NCBI RefSeq assembly: GCF_001553935.1
Contig: NZ_CP014232.1
Location: 496,001-560,000, forward strand
Source of the DNA: Actinomyces oris
GTDB lineage: Bacteria; Actinomycetota; Actinomycetes; Actinomycetales; Actinomycetaceae
Reading direction: 5' to 3'
DNA: 64,000 bases
The notes under the pieces were generated by a model that made no database searches, had not been told where the DNA came from, and worked only from the letters and a program-made list of their open reading frames with translations. Positions 17,683-25,302 of this stretch are shown here, in pieces (the stretch's first letter is position 1; every line of letters begins with the position of its first letter). A program made the position numbers and the translations under genes.

Positions 17683-17705
17683 CGCCTGAGGCTCCGCCTC
17701 CTCAC

Positions 17706-17772
17706 CGAGCCGGGCAGGTTTCGCGCAAGCCGACAGAATGTCTGTTGGGCGCCGCGAAACCTGCCCGGCTCG
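17706..17772. terminator. two-tier hairpin, copy 1
   Basis: Perfect 19-bp outer arms, 17706-17724 (begins CGAGCCGGGCAGG) and 17754-17772, enclose an inner CCGACAGA/TCTGTTGG stem. It lies 23 bp after the aminotransferase stop and before the LRV gene. A near-identical element follows the LRV gene and a related one follows transketolase. Confidence 0.75.
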
Positions 17773-17837
17773 GCGTTTGATACCAATGTGGTTGCGGACG
17801 GGCCTTCCGCGTCCTTCAGAGACCTATCATCCGATTC

Positions 17838-18893
17838 GTGCCCGCCCACACTCCCGACGATGAACGTCGTGCCGCCGATCCCAGTACCGAGCCCGAGGTG
17901 CTGGAGTACCTCGCCAAGGCGTTTCCCGATCTGCGACCGGTCGTCGCCGCCAATCCAGCTATCCCCGCGGTGCTGCGCGAGCAGGTTCTCCAGATGGGTT
18001 TGGGCAACTTGTCTCAAGTTTCACCCGCAACCCCGGTAAGCGCGGCGACAGCATCCGACTCGACTCATCTCAGGACGGCCAAGACTGCGGCCCTGCCCTC
18101 GATCACAACGACCGACTACCGCAGCTCACCGCACACCGAGGCTCCTGTGAGAGCGACGGTGCAAGCAGATCCTCACACGGCGGTCCTCAAGACATTACCG
18201 ACCATGCCAACGCGGGCAGCCGCACCGGCACCTGCTCAGACAGCGCCCGTCGAACCATCCGAGCCCCGACCGGCCTCCCGCTCCGGGTCCCGCACCGGGC
18301 TGATAGCCGCCCTGGTCATCACCCTGGTCCTGGCCGTCGCCGCCGCCGGAACCTTCGCCGGGATGCTGCTGGCGAACCGGGATCGACAGTCGGAAACGAC
18401 AACGGCTTCAGCCGCTTCCGCAGCACCAGCCCCCACCCAGGCGGCAGAAACATCGGCGGGGCAGAACGCCCAACCGACCGCAGACGCCACCGAGGCCGAA
18501 GCAACACCGCTACCCGACAAAGGACCAACTCTTCCCCCGTCAGCCAAGACCTACTCCTACCAGTACGTGGACACCCCGTCGAAGAACATCTCCTGCATCC
18601 TGTACGACGAGGGGGTGGGCTGCTCAATCCTGGAACGGAGCTACGCCTCCTCCGGGATGCAAGACTGCCCCGACCGGGAGTTCTCCATCGTGGCGCTCGC
18701 CGGTCGCACCGAGGTCCGCTGCGGAGAGGAGTACCTGGGACAGCCTGGGGACACCTTCCACACGCTCCAGTACGGGGAGACCACGACGTTCTCCGACTAC
18801 GCCTGCACCTCACAGTCCAAGGGGATGACCTGCTGGAACACAATCACCGGCCGCGGTTTCACCATCTCCAGGGACTCGCACGTCAGATTCTGA
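17838..18893 (+). CDS. LRV-domain membrane-anchored protein
   Basis: 351 aa from GTG 17838. Residues ~12-55 ('DPSTEPEVLEYLAKAFPDLRPVVAANPAIPAVL') match the variant leucine-rich repeat segment found at the N-terminus of many Actinomyces and Bifidobacterium proteins. A Thr/Pro/Ala-rich linker follows, then one membrane helix at ~155-178, a second low-complexity stretch, and an extracellular C-terminal domain (~235-351) with six cysteines, including 'NISCILYDEGVGCSI' and 'YACTSQSKGMTCW'. The cysteine pattern suggests a disulfide-stabilised sensor or binding domain. Function is unknown. It is flanked on both sides by the two-tier hairpin. Confidence 0.75.
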   Translation: MPAHTPDDERRAADPSTEPEVLEYLAKAFPDLRPVVAANPAIPAVLREQVLQMGLGNLSQVSPATPVSAATASDSTHLRTAKTAALPSITTTDYRSSPHTEAPVRATVQADPHTAVLKTLPTMPTRAAAPAPAQTAPVEPSEPRPASRSGSRTGLIAALVITLVLAVAAAGTFAGMLLANRDRQSETTTASAASAAPAPTQAAETSAGQNAQPTADATEAEATPLPDKGPTLPPSAKTYSYQYVDTPSKNISCILYDEGVGCSILERSYASSGMQDCPDREFSIVALAGRTEVRCGEEYLGQPGDTFHTLQYGETTTFSDYACTSQSKGMTCWNTITGRGFTISRDSHVRF

Positions 18894-18899
18894 GCACCC

Positions 18900-18966
18900 C
18901 GAGCCGGGCAGGTTTCGCGCAAGCCGACAGAGAGTCTGTCGGATACCGCAAAGCCTGCCCGGCTCG
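18900..18966. terminator. two-tier hairpin, copy 2
   Basis: The outer arms 18900-18918 and 18948-18966 pair with two mismatches around a perfect inner stem CCGACAGA/TCTGTCGG. The 5' arm and inner region are almost identical to copy 1. It sits between convergent genes and can serve both. Confidence 0.75.
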
Positions 18967-18984
18967 GCGTGAGACCAGCGAGCT

Positions 18985-20232
18985 TCAGTGGGCGCCGCGG
19001 CGGGCCTGGATCTCGCGGCCCTGCGCCAGCCAGGTCTCGGCGCGGGCCAGGCGGCCCTCGGCGTCGGGGCGCCACGGGCCACCGTCCTCGCGGCGGGCGC
19101 CGGCCACCAGGGACAGGACCACGCCTGCACAGCGGGCACGCAGGGAGACCGGATCCACCTGCTGCTCAGCCATGCGGGTCCAGGTCTCCAGGATGGGGCG
19201 CAGCTTCGGGTAGGAGGCGGGCGCCAGGTGGTCCAGCACACTGACGTGCCCCAGCAGGCAGGCCAGGTCATCAACCCGGTAACCGGGCCCCAGGGAGTCC
19301 ACGTCGAGCAGGCTGGTGACGGACTCGCCCTCCATGAGGACATTGGCCTCGTAGAAGTCGCCGTGGACCGGGACCGGCCGACCGGCGTCGGAGGCGGCCA
19401 TGAGCTGCTCGACGCCCTCGGCCACGGCCCGGGCGCGCGCGGCGTGCTCGGGCAGGACCGTGGCGGCGGCGTGCGCGTAGTGGCGGGCCCGCTCCGACCA
19501 GGCGGCGTGCGCCGGCAGCTGCATGGCGCTGGCCGGCAGGGCGTCCAGCAGTGAAATGAGGCCGTTGAAGACGCGTTCGCTGCGAGAGACGCTCATGCCC
19601 TGGGACAGCAGGCCGGACAGGGCCACTCCTCGACCGGTGGACAGCAGGACGAGCCCATCGGGGTCCTCTCGCAGAACCTCGGGCGCAGGCACGCCTGAGG
19701 CCGTCAGCAGGCGGTGGCGCTGGGCGAAGGACGGGGCCTGGCTCGGGCGCAGGACCTTGGCGTAGGCGGTGGTCTCATCCGGGAAGGTGGCACGCACGAC
19801 CGCTCGACGGGTGGGCCGGTAGGCGACCATCGTGGCCTTGACCTGCGTGCCGATCCGGGCCGAGAGCAGCGAGGGCGTGCAGGCCACCACCAGGCCGGGA
19901 AGCTCGGGGTCGGCCGGGTGGCGCCACACATGGACCGCAGGGCCATCCCCTCCGGTGGGGGCCACCCGGGTCAGTCCCGGCGCGTGCGGGTTGGACAGGC
20001 GAGCCGTCGTGGCGCACAGGTACTCGGTGGTGGAACGCCCGTTGGGTGCGACAACAACAGCCGTGTACCCCACGGACACCCCCGCTCCGGGGCGGTGGTG
20101 GACTGAGTGGACCTCCCAGCTGGCCAGGCGCTGGCCGGCCGGGGCGAGGGCGGCGGAGAGCACGGACGCGGCACGCGGCCCCGTCAGCAGGGCCACCTCC
20201 TCGGGCTCCTGGGACGCCGACGAGTGGTTCAT
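18985..20232 (-). CDS. APH/maltokinase-like phosphotransferase
   Basis: 415 aa. ATG 20232 (MNHSSASQEPEE...) is taken as start because the upstream extension is translated inverted-repeat DNA. The C-terminal lobe has the kinase signature: 'VHGDFYEANVLM' with His290 and Asp292 as catalytic loop, and 'SLLDVDSLGPGYRVDDLACLLGH' as the metal-binding loop. This is the aminoglycoside phosphotransferase (APH) fold, whose members phosphorylate sugars, choline, homoserine or antibiotics. The substrate cannot be read from the sequence. An Ala-rich N-terminal lobe of ~170 residues is longer than in true antibiotic kinases, so resistance is unlikely. Confidence 0.75.
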   Translation of the reverse strand: MNHSSASQEPEEVALLTGPRAASVLSAALAPAGQRLASWEVHSVHHRPGAGVSVGYTAVVVAPNGRSTTEYLCATTARLSNPHAPGLTRVAPTGGDGPAVHVWRHPADPELPGLVVACTPSLLSARIGTQVKATMVAYRPTRRAVVRATFPDETTAYAKVLRPSQAPSFAQRHRLLTASGVPAPEVLREDPDGLVLLSTGRGVALSGLLSQGMSVSRSERVFNGLISLLDALPASAMQLPAHAAWSERARHYAHAAATVLPEHAARARAVAEGVEQLMAASDAGRPVPVHGDFYEANVLMEGESVTSLLDVDSLGPGYRVDDLACLLGHVSVLDHLAPASYPKLRPILETWTRMAEQQVDPVSLRARCAGVVLSLVAGARREDGGPWRPDAEGRLARAETWLAQGREIQARRGAH

Positions 20233-20367
20233 AGCAGTTAGTCTGCCCCACCCACCTGGTGGTTCGCCTCCAAAACGAGCCCCGGTGTTCGACAACAGCG
20301 GAAGCCCACGCACCCCTGGGGCGATGCACTGGGTGACCGAGTTGAGGCAAGCCCAGTGGCACAGATC

Positions 20368-20501
20368 TGTCACTCCTGGCGACTTTTAAGGTCGGCTCGG
20401 GAAGGGGGCGCCGGAACGTTGCCTTCTATCTGCGCAGGTCCGCGCCATTCCCTCCTGTCACAGGGTGTTACCCCCCACCGGAATAGTCGCCAATCGTGAC
20501 A
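20368..20501. mobile_element. MITE-like inverted-repeat element, copy 1
   Basis: 134 bp starting TGTCACTCCTGGCGACTT and ending in the near inverse (GTCGCCAATCGTGACA). It contains the internal block GCAGGTCCGCGCCATTCC. The second copy is at 21528-21660. No coding capacity and no clear target duplication were seen. Confidence 0.65.
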
Positions 20502-20581
20502 CCGACAGCACCGAAAGCACCGAGGGGAGCCCAAAGTTATCCACAGCCCCAGTCCACGCCTTTCACCTTAAAACACTGTTT

Positions 20582-20610
20582 GACATCATTTAACTATGTT
20601 TGATGATGTC
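20582..20610 (+). promoter_or_regulatory. inverted repeat across the DUF559 gene start
   Basis: GACATCA (20582-20588) and TGATGTC (20604-20610) flank the ATG at 20596. TTGACA overlaps the left arm (20580-20585). It could be an operator or a translation-control hairpin. Confidence 0.3.
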
Positions 20611-21549
20611 CGCCGCGGCGATGTGCGCGCCCGTCTACTAGCCAGGAACGGCGCAGCCCGGCTCTCGGCACTGAGCCTCACCCGGTCAGAGCGCAGGACG
20701 GTGGCGCTCATGCTGGCTGAGAAGGCGCTGTCCTCCCACCCCGGTCACGTGGTGTCCCTGCCGTCGGCCAAGGCCTTCGTCATCACCTGCCGCCGGCTGG
20801 GAGGCGTGGTGAGCTGTGGACACGCGATGAAGCACTACGGCATCCCGCTGAGGACATCACCCGGTGTTCTCCATGTCGCCATCCCGGCGCAGCGAAGCCG
20901 CGTTCCCGATGCGATCGGCCGCACGGTGGTCCACCGCGTCAGGGGACTGGCCCTGCCCGAGGACACTCAGCCACCAGTGGCGCAGGTCGAGCAGGCTCTC
21001 ATCTGCTTCATGCGCTGCGCCGATAAGCTCGATGCCCTCATCGCTCTCGACGGGGCCCTGCGCCTGGGATACACAACCCGCAGTCAGCTGGAATCCGCGT
21101 TGCCGGGCCCGCGCAACGCACCGCTGCGCTCCCTGCTCTCCCAGGCCCGCCCGGGGGCGCGCTCCCTGCTGGAGACGATCGCCCGCTACGACCTGAAGCG
21201 GGCCGGCTACCACCCCGTCGCGGCGGTCATGGTGGACGGGGTCGGCGAGGTGGATCTGGTGCTCAGCCGAAGGCCTCAGGCGATCGTTCCCGGGCCGGCG
21301 AACGGCACTCATGTCCTCACGGCGGCGGCCTGTCCGGCCCTGCTCATCGAGACGGACGGCTACACCTACCACTCCTCCCGCCCGGACTGGCACAGCGACC
21401 ACCTGCGCGATCAGGCCGCTCTCGCGCGCGGCCACACTCCGCTGCGCCTCACCAGCAACCAGGTAGTGGATCGGGACACGGTGCGGATCGTCTCTTCGGT
21501 GGCACGCCGTCTCGGAATCCACCCGGATGTCACTCCTGGCGACTTTTAG
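20596..21549 (+). CDS. DUF559-domain protein (putative PD-(D/E)XK nuclease fold)
   Basis: 317 aa. The N-terminal ~90 residues resemble the winged-helix region often fused to such proteins ('CRRLGGVVSCGHAMKHYGIPL'). The C-terminal half has the DUF559/Vsr-like nuclease pattern: 'VGEVDLVL' with the first Asp, 'LLIETDGYTYHSS' with Glu252 and Asp254, and 'HLRDQAALARGHTPLRL'. Proteins of this type are frequent in actinobacteria and are linked by family to defence or toxin-antitoxin-like functions, but biochemical roles are unproven. The last six codons (VTPGDF, stop) lie inside the right inverted-repeat element, so the element either supplied the 3' end or co-evolved with it. Confidence 0.75.
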   Translation: MFDDVRRGDVRARLLARNGAARLSALSLTRSERRTVALMLAEKALSSHPGHVVSLPSAKAFVITCRRLGGVVSCGHAMKHYGIPLRTSPGVLHVAIPAQRSRVPDAIGRTVVHRVRGLALPEDTQPPVAQVEQALICFMRCADKLDALIALDGALRLGYTTRSQLESALPGPRNAPLRSLLSQARPGARSLLETIARYDLKRAGYHPVAAVMVDGVGEVDLVLSRRPQAIVPGPANGTHVLTAAACPALLIETDGYTYHSSRPDWHSDHLRDQAALARGHTPLRLTSNQVVDRDTVRIVSSVARRLGIHPDVTPGDF

Positions 21550-21660
21550 GGCGAGTCGAGGAAGGGCCCTGGGCTCCTCTCCCCCTATCTGTGCAGGTCC
21601 GCGCCATTCCCTCCTGTCACAGGGTGTCGGCCTCTCCCGGAAAAGTCGCCAATCGTGACA
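21528..21660. mobile_element. MITE-like inverted-repeat element, copy 2
   Basis: 133 bp, same termini as copy 1 (TGTCACTCCTGGCGACTT ... AAGTCGCCAATCGTGACA) and same internal block, with a diverged middle. Same orientation as copy 1, so the DUF559 gene sits between direct repeats. Confidence 0.65.
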
Positions 21661-21727
21661 CTTCGGTGCCTCCTGCCCCGCGTGGGAGGGCTGCCGGTGG
21701 AGTGCGAACACGTGGAAGAATCCACCC

Positions 21728-22813
21728 ATGCGAGACCTCGCCACCCTCCCCAAGGCGCACCTGCACCTGCACTTCACGGGGTCGATGCGCCTGGAGACCC
21801 TCATTGAGCTGGCCTCCAGCGCGCGCACGCGCCTGCCCTCGAACTTCCTGGACGGCGACCCCCTGCGCGTGCCCGCTGACCGGCGCGGCTGGTTCCGCTT
21901 CCAGCGCGCCTATGACACGGCCCGGGCCCTGGTGCGTACCGAGGAGGTCATGCGCCGCATCGTCCTGGAGGCCGCCCTGGATGACGCCGCCGAGGGCTCG
22001 CGCCGCCTGGAGATCCAGGTCGACCCGACCAGCTATGCCCCCTTCGTCGGCGGGATCACCCCGGCTCTGGAGATCATCCTCGATGCCGCCAAGCAGGCCA
22101 CGACCCTGAGCGGAGTGGAGGTGGCGGTCATTGTGGCGGCCTCCCGGATGCGTCACCCGTTGGACGCCCGCACGCTCGCGCGCCTGGCGGTGCGCTACGC
22201 CGGGGATCAGCCGGGCGAGGTGATCGGCTTCGGCCTGTCCAACGATGAGCGCGCGGGGCAGACCTCCTCCTGGGAGCGGGCCTTCGCCATCGCCCGCCGG
22301 GGCGGATTGGCCTCCATGCCGCATGGAGGGGAACTCTTAGGGCCCGACCACCTGCGCGAGGTCGTCTCCTCCCTCGGCCCCACACGCCTGGGCCACGGGG
22401 TTCGCGCCGGTGAGGACCCCGCCCTGCTGGACGCGATCGTCGCTTCCGGCATCAGCCTCGAGGTCTGCCCCGCCTCCAACGTGAGCCTGGGGGTGTATCA
22501 CAGCCCCGACGACGTCCCCCTGCGTACGCTCATGAGCCACGGAGCGCAGATCGCCCTGAGCGCCGATGATCCCTTGCTCTTCCAGTCCCGGCTCGTCGAC
22601 CAGTACGAGATCGCCCGGGCCCTGGGCTGCGACGACGCCGAGCTGGCCGAGCTGGCCCGCGGCTCGATCCGCGCCTGCCTGGCCTCCCCGACGGCGAAGC
22701 AGACCTGGTTGGCCGAGGTGGACGCCTGGCTGGCGGCGCCCGACCAGGCTCCAGGAGCGCAGTCCGACGGCCCGGAGGCCAGCGACCTCAAGCCTGACGC
22801 GGTTGCGCGCTAG
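21728..22813 (+). CDS. add: adenosine deaminase
   Basis: 361 aa, full length. The metal-binding 'HLHLH' is at residues 11-15, followed by 'FTGSM'. Further family motifs are 'MPHGGELLG', 'RLGHG', 'LEVCPASNVSLG' and 'IALSADDPLLF', the last with the metal-binding Asp and substrate-binding Asp. It hydrolyses adenosine to inosine in purine salvage. Family members also include adenine deaminase and related enzymes, so adenosine as substrate is likely but not certain. Weak ribosome-binding site (GGAAGA) before ATG 21728. Confidence 0.9.
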   Translation: MRDLATLPKAHLHLHFTGSMRLETLIELASSARTRLPSNFLDGDPLRVPADRRGWFRFQRAYDTARALVRTEEVMRRIVLEAALDDAAEGSRRLEIQVDPTSYAPFVGGITPALEIILDAAKQATTLSGVEVAVIVAASRMRHPLDARTLARLAVRYAGDQPGEVIGFGLSNDERAGQTSSWERAFAIARRGGLASMPHGGELLGPDHLREVVSSLGPTRLGHGVRAGEDPALLDAIVASGISLEVCPASNVSLGVYHSPDDVPLRTLMSHGAQIALSADDPLLFQSRLVDQYEIARALGCDDAELAELARGSIRACLASPTAKQTWLAEVDAWLAAPDQAPGAQSDGPEASDLKPDAVAR

Positions 22814-22984
22814 GAGCTAGAACCGGCTGCGAGCACGCCCGGATAAGGACTCTGGGACGCAGGACCACGCCCCAGGAACAGGGACAGTGCCCGCAGCGAC
22901 CGCTCCCCAGAGCCAGGGGCGTCCACGACGGACCACATATTCGCGCGGCGAACTACGGGGCTGCCGGGGCTTCGGACAGGCGGC

Positions 22985-23063
22985 CTAGAAGCCGACCTGG
23001 ACGGGCTCGGGCACGAGGGTGACGCCGAAGCGCTCGCGCACACCAGCCACCACCACATCGCAC
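22985..23063 (-). pseudogene. decayed duplicate of the murB 3' end
   Basis: The ~110 bp at 22957-23070 repeat 23093-23206 at an offset of about 136 bp. On the minus strand the fragment still encodes a version of the last ~24 MurB residues ('VVAGVRERFGVTLVPEPV' with Phe for Tyr), including the same stop. Only the 3' end is present. The rest of 22814-23120 holds no gene. Confidence 0.75.
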
Positions 23064-23068
23064 AGGCA

Positions 23069-23096
23069 CCCCGGGACGTGCTGACACGTCCCGGGG
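23069..23096 (-). terminator. murB terminator hairpin
   Basis: A perfect 12-bp stem CCCCGGGACGTG/CACGTCCCGGGG with a 4-nt loop lies 25 bp after the murB stop, between murB and its decayed 3' copy. Confidence 0.7.
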
Positions 23097-23120
23097 CTGC
23101 CGGGGCTTCGGACAGGCGGC

Positions 23121-24425
23121 CTAGAAGCCGACCTGGACGGGCTCGGGTACGAGGGTGACGCCGTAGCGCTCACGCACTCCGGCCACCACCGCGTCACGCA
23201 GGCGCGCCAGGTCCGCCCCGGTCGCGCCGCCCCGGTTGGTCAGTGCCAGCACGTGCTTGGTGGACAACCCGGCCGGTGCGCCGGCCTCCACGGCGAAGCC
23301 CTTGCTGAAGCCGGCGTGGTCGATGAGCCAGGCGGCACTGGTCTTGACCAACCCCTCGATGACAGGGGCGGCCTTGGTGCCGAGGACCACCTGCGAGTGG
23401 TCGGTGACCGGGAAGCGCGGCGCGTCCTCGGGCAGCTGCTCGGCCTGCTCCGTGGTCAGGATCGGGTTGGTGAAGAAGGAGCCGGCCGACCAGGTGTCGT
23501 GGTCGGCGCCGTCCAGCACCATCCCCTTGGAGCGGCGCAGCTCAAGAACCGCCTCACGCAGCTCGCGCTCGGGCACGCGCTCACCCAGCTCGACGCCGAG
23601 CGCCCCGGCCAGCTGGGAGTAGGCGATCCGGGAGGACAGGGAGCCCTGCCGCACGGCGAAGGTGGCGTCGAGGACCACCCAGCGCCCAGTCGGCCCCCAC
23701 AGGCGCCCGCCACCCACCTCGGTGTCGGTGAGGGACTGCTTGAGGCGCGAGTCCCGGTAGGCCAGCCCCAGCTCGCCCAGGGCCAGCCAGACCACTCGGT
23801 TGCGCAGTCGGTCCCAGGCGCGCACACTGGCGATGAGCTCGGCGACCTCTGCGCCGTAGGCCCCGATGTTCTGCACGGGGGCGGCGCCCACCGTGCCGGG
23901 GATCCCGGACAGGGGCGCGAACCCGGCCCACTGGCTGGCGATGGCCTCGCGCACCAGGTCGTCCCAGGTGGTTCCGGCGGTGGCGGTGACCTCGACGCCG
24001 CCGCACACCGAGTCCGAGACGAGTGAGACCTCGGCGCGGGCATCCCGGATGACGAGCCCGTCGAAGCCGGCATCGGAGGCCAGGATGTTGGAGCCGCCGC
24101 CGATGACGAGGACGGGCGTACCGGCGGCGTCGGCCTCGCGGATCGCCTCGGTCAGCTCGCTCTGCGTGGTGGCCTCGACGTAGCTGCCCACCGGGCCGCC
24201 CACGCGAAGCGTCGTCAGCTCGGCCAGGCTGGTTGGCCGGGCGCCGGAGCCGGGCGTGTGCGCCAGGGCCTGGACGGGTGCGGGCCAGGCGGACGGGTCG
24301 ACGTCGACGCTCAGCGGAACAGTGCAGTCGCCTGCCACCAGCTGCGGCTCGGCCGACGGCGCAGCCGGCACCGTCGAGCCCTCAGCGGGGGCAGCAGGAG
24401 TGCGGTCATCTGGGGTAGTGGTCAA
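23121..24425 (-). CDS. murB: UDP-N-acetylenolpyruvoylglucosamine reductase
   Basis: 434 aa from TTG 24425, chosen because GGAG lies ~7 nt upstream; a longer start at ATG 24497 is possible. After a ~70-residue low-complexity N-terminus comes the FAD-binding domain ('LAELTTLRVGGP', 'VLVIGGGSNILASD', 'GIPGTVGAAPVQNIGAYGAE'). The catalytic Ser is in 'GSFFTNPIL', as in type I MurB. It reduces UDP-GlcNAc-enolpyruvate to UDP-MurNAc with NADPH in peptidoglycan precursor synthesis. It lies downstream of the bS22 gene on the same strand. Confidence 0.94.
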   Translation of the reverse strand: MTTTPDDRTPAAPAEGSTVPAAPSAEPQLVAGDCTVPLSVDVDPSAWPAPVQALAHTPGSGARPTSLAELTTLRVGGPVGSYVEATTQSELTEAIREADAAGTPVLVIGGGSNILASDAGFDGLVIRDARAEVSLVSDSVCGGVEVTATAGTTWDDLVREAIASQWAGFAPLSGIPGTVGAAPVQNIGAYGAEVAELIASVRAWDRLRNRVVWLALGELGLAYRDSRLKQSLTDTEVGGGRLWGPTGRWVVLDATFAVRQGSLSSRIAYSQLAGALGVELGERVPERELREAVLELRRSKGMVLDGADHDTWSAGSFFTNPILTTEQAEQLPEDAPRFPVTDHSQVVLGTKAAPVIEGLVKTSAAWLIDHAGFSKGFAVEAGAPAGLSTKHVLALTNRGGATGADLARLRDAVVAGVRERYGVTLVPEPVQVGF

Positions 24426-24528
24426 CGGAGGTCTCCGCTCTTCCTGATCGGTTCCTCGTGAGACAAGCAGGGCCCCGCTCACACCAGTAGTGTGCACGGA
24501 GCCCCGAGACGCGGACGGGCCGCTCGTC

Positions 24529-24627
24529 TCACTTCTTGTTGCGACGCTGGTGACGCGTCTTGCGAAGCAGCTTGCGGTGCTTCTTCTTGGCCATGCGCTT
24601 GCGGCGCTTCTTGATGACGGATCCCAT
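24529..24627 (-). CDS. 30S ribosomal protein bS22 (AURKAIP1/COX24 domain)
   Basis: 32 aa, extremely basic: MGSVIKKRRKRMAKKKHR followed by KLLRKTRHQRRNKK. This is the conserved actinobacterial small ribosomal protein bS22, found in the mycobacterial 30S subunit. ATG 24627 has GAGGAG 5 nt upstream. It sits between the excisionase-type HTH gene and murB; the HTH-bS22 pair is also adjacent in Mycobacterium (Rv0500A-Rv0500B). It is too short for most gene finders. Confidence 0.93.
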   Translation of the reverse strand: MGSVIKKRRKRMAKKKHRKLLRKTRHQRRNKK

Positions 24628-24772
24628 GAGATCTCCTCGAGTTCGCTTGTAGTGCCCGCAGACCCTCCCTGCGGGCCGAGGCAGGCCGGCGAGGGTTATG
24701 CCATGGGGCGGTTGGTCGGCGCGTGAGGCTCAGCGGCCGACCACGCAGGTGACCGCCTGAGTGTAGCGGCTC

Positions 24773-25015
24773 CTAGGACCCTGATGCCTCTGACGCGTCG
24801 TGGCCCCAATCACCCAGCCCCGCGGCCAGGTAGTCGTGAACGGCGCGCTCGGGGACGCGGAAGGAGCGCCCGACCTGCATCGCAGGCAGGTCGCCGGAGT
24901 GCACCATCCGGTAGACGGTCATCTTGGACACGCGCAGCATCGCCGCCACCTCAGCCACAGTGAGGAACGAGGGGGCGCCGGAGGCGCTGGGGGATGTGGG
25001 AAGGCCCGGTGCCAT
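24773..25015 (-). CDS. excisionase-family helix-turn-helix DNA-binding protein
   Basis: 80 aa from ATG 25015. The core 'FLTVAEVAAMLRVSKMTVYRMVHSG' is a MerR/excisionase-type HTH, continued by 'LPAMQVGRSFRVPERAV', the wing. This matches the small regulator next to bS22 in Mycobacterium (Rv0500A) and is related to BldC. It binds DNA, probably as a short filament or dimer, and controls unknown targets. Divergent from the potassium channel gene; the 287 bp between them show no other gene. Confidence 0.88.
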   Translation of the reverse strand: MAPGLPTSPSASGAPSFLTVAEVAAMLRVSKMTVYRMVHSGDLPAMQVGRSFRVPERAVHDYLAAGLGDWGHDASEASGS

Positions 25016-25302
25016 GAGCTTGAGGTCCGTTCGTCGCGGGTGGCCCCGTCGGGGCAGGAACACAGCCAATATATCCCCGCACCAGCCTTCGCACAGGGTT
25101 TCTCGGGCCCCATTTACCACAGGCGTCGCATTTCACACTCGGGCACCAATTGTCGCTGCCGCAACCTCACCGAACCACCCCTGATCGGCCCCAGACCCGG
25201 CCGTCACGACGGCGGGCACCCGAGCCCACCCACCGGCCCCACTCGAACAGACCCGGCCCACGATGCCGGGAAACGTGACGAAGCCGGGCCAGCGGGACCA
25301 CA

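Noticed and set aside
18985..20232. Aminoglycoside resistance gene
   Set aside because: APH fold is clear, but the long N-terminal lobe and chromosomal setting do not match known resistance enzymes; substrate left open.
19832..20389. 185-aa frame ending in VTPGDF beside the APH-type kinase
   Set aside because: Its end matches the DUF559 gene end only because both run into the same inverted-repeat element; the body is a shadow of the kinase gene.
20368..21660. Composite transposon with transposase
   Set aside because: The repeats look like MITE ends, but the gene between them is DUF559-type, not a transposase, and no target duplication was found; kept only as a finding.
24425..24497. Longer murB start at ATG 24497
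   Set aside because: No ribosome-binding site at 24497; TTG 24425 has GGAG ~7 nt upstream. The longer form cannot be fully excluded.
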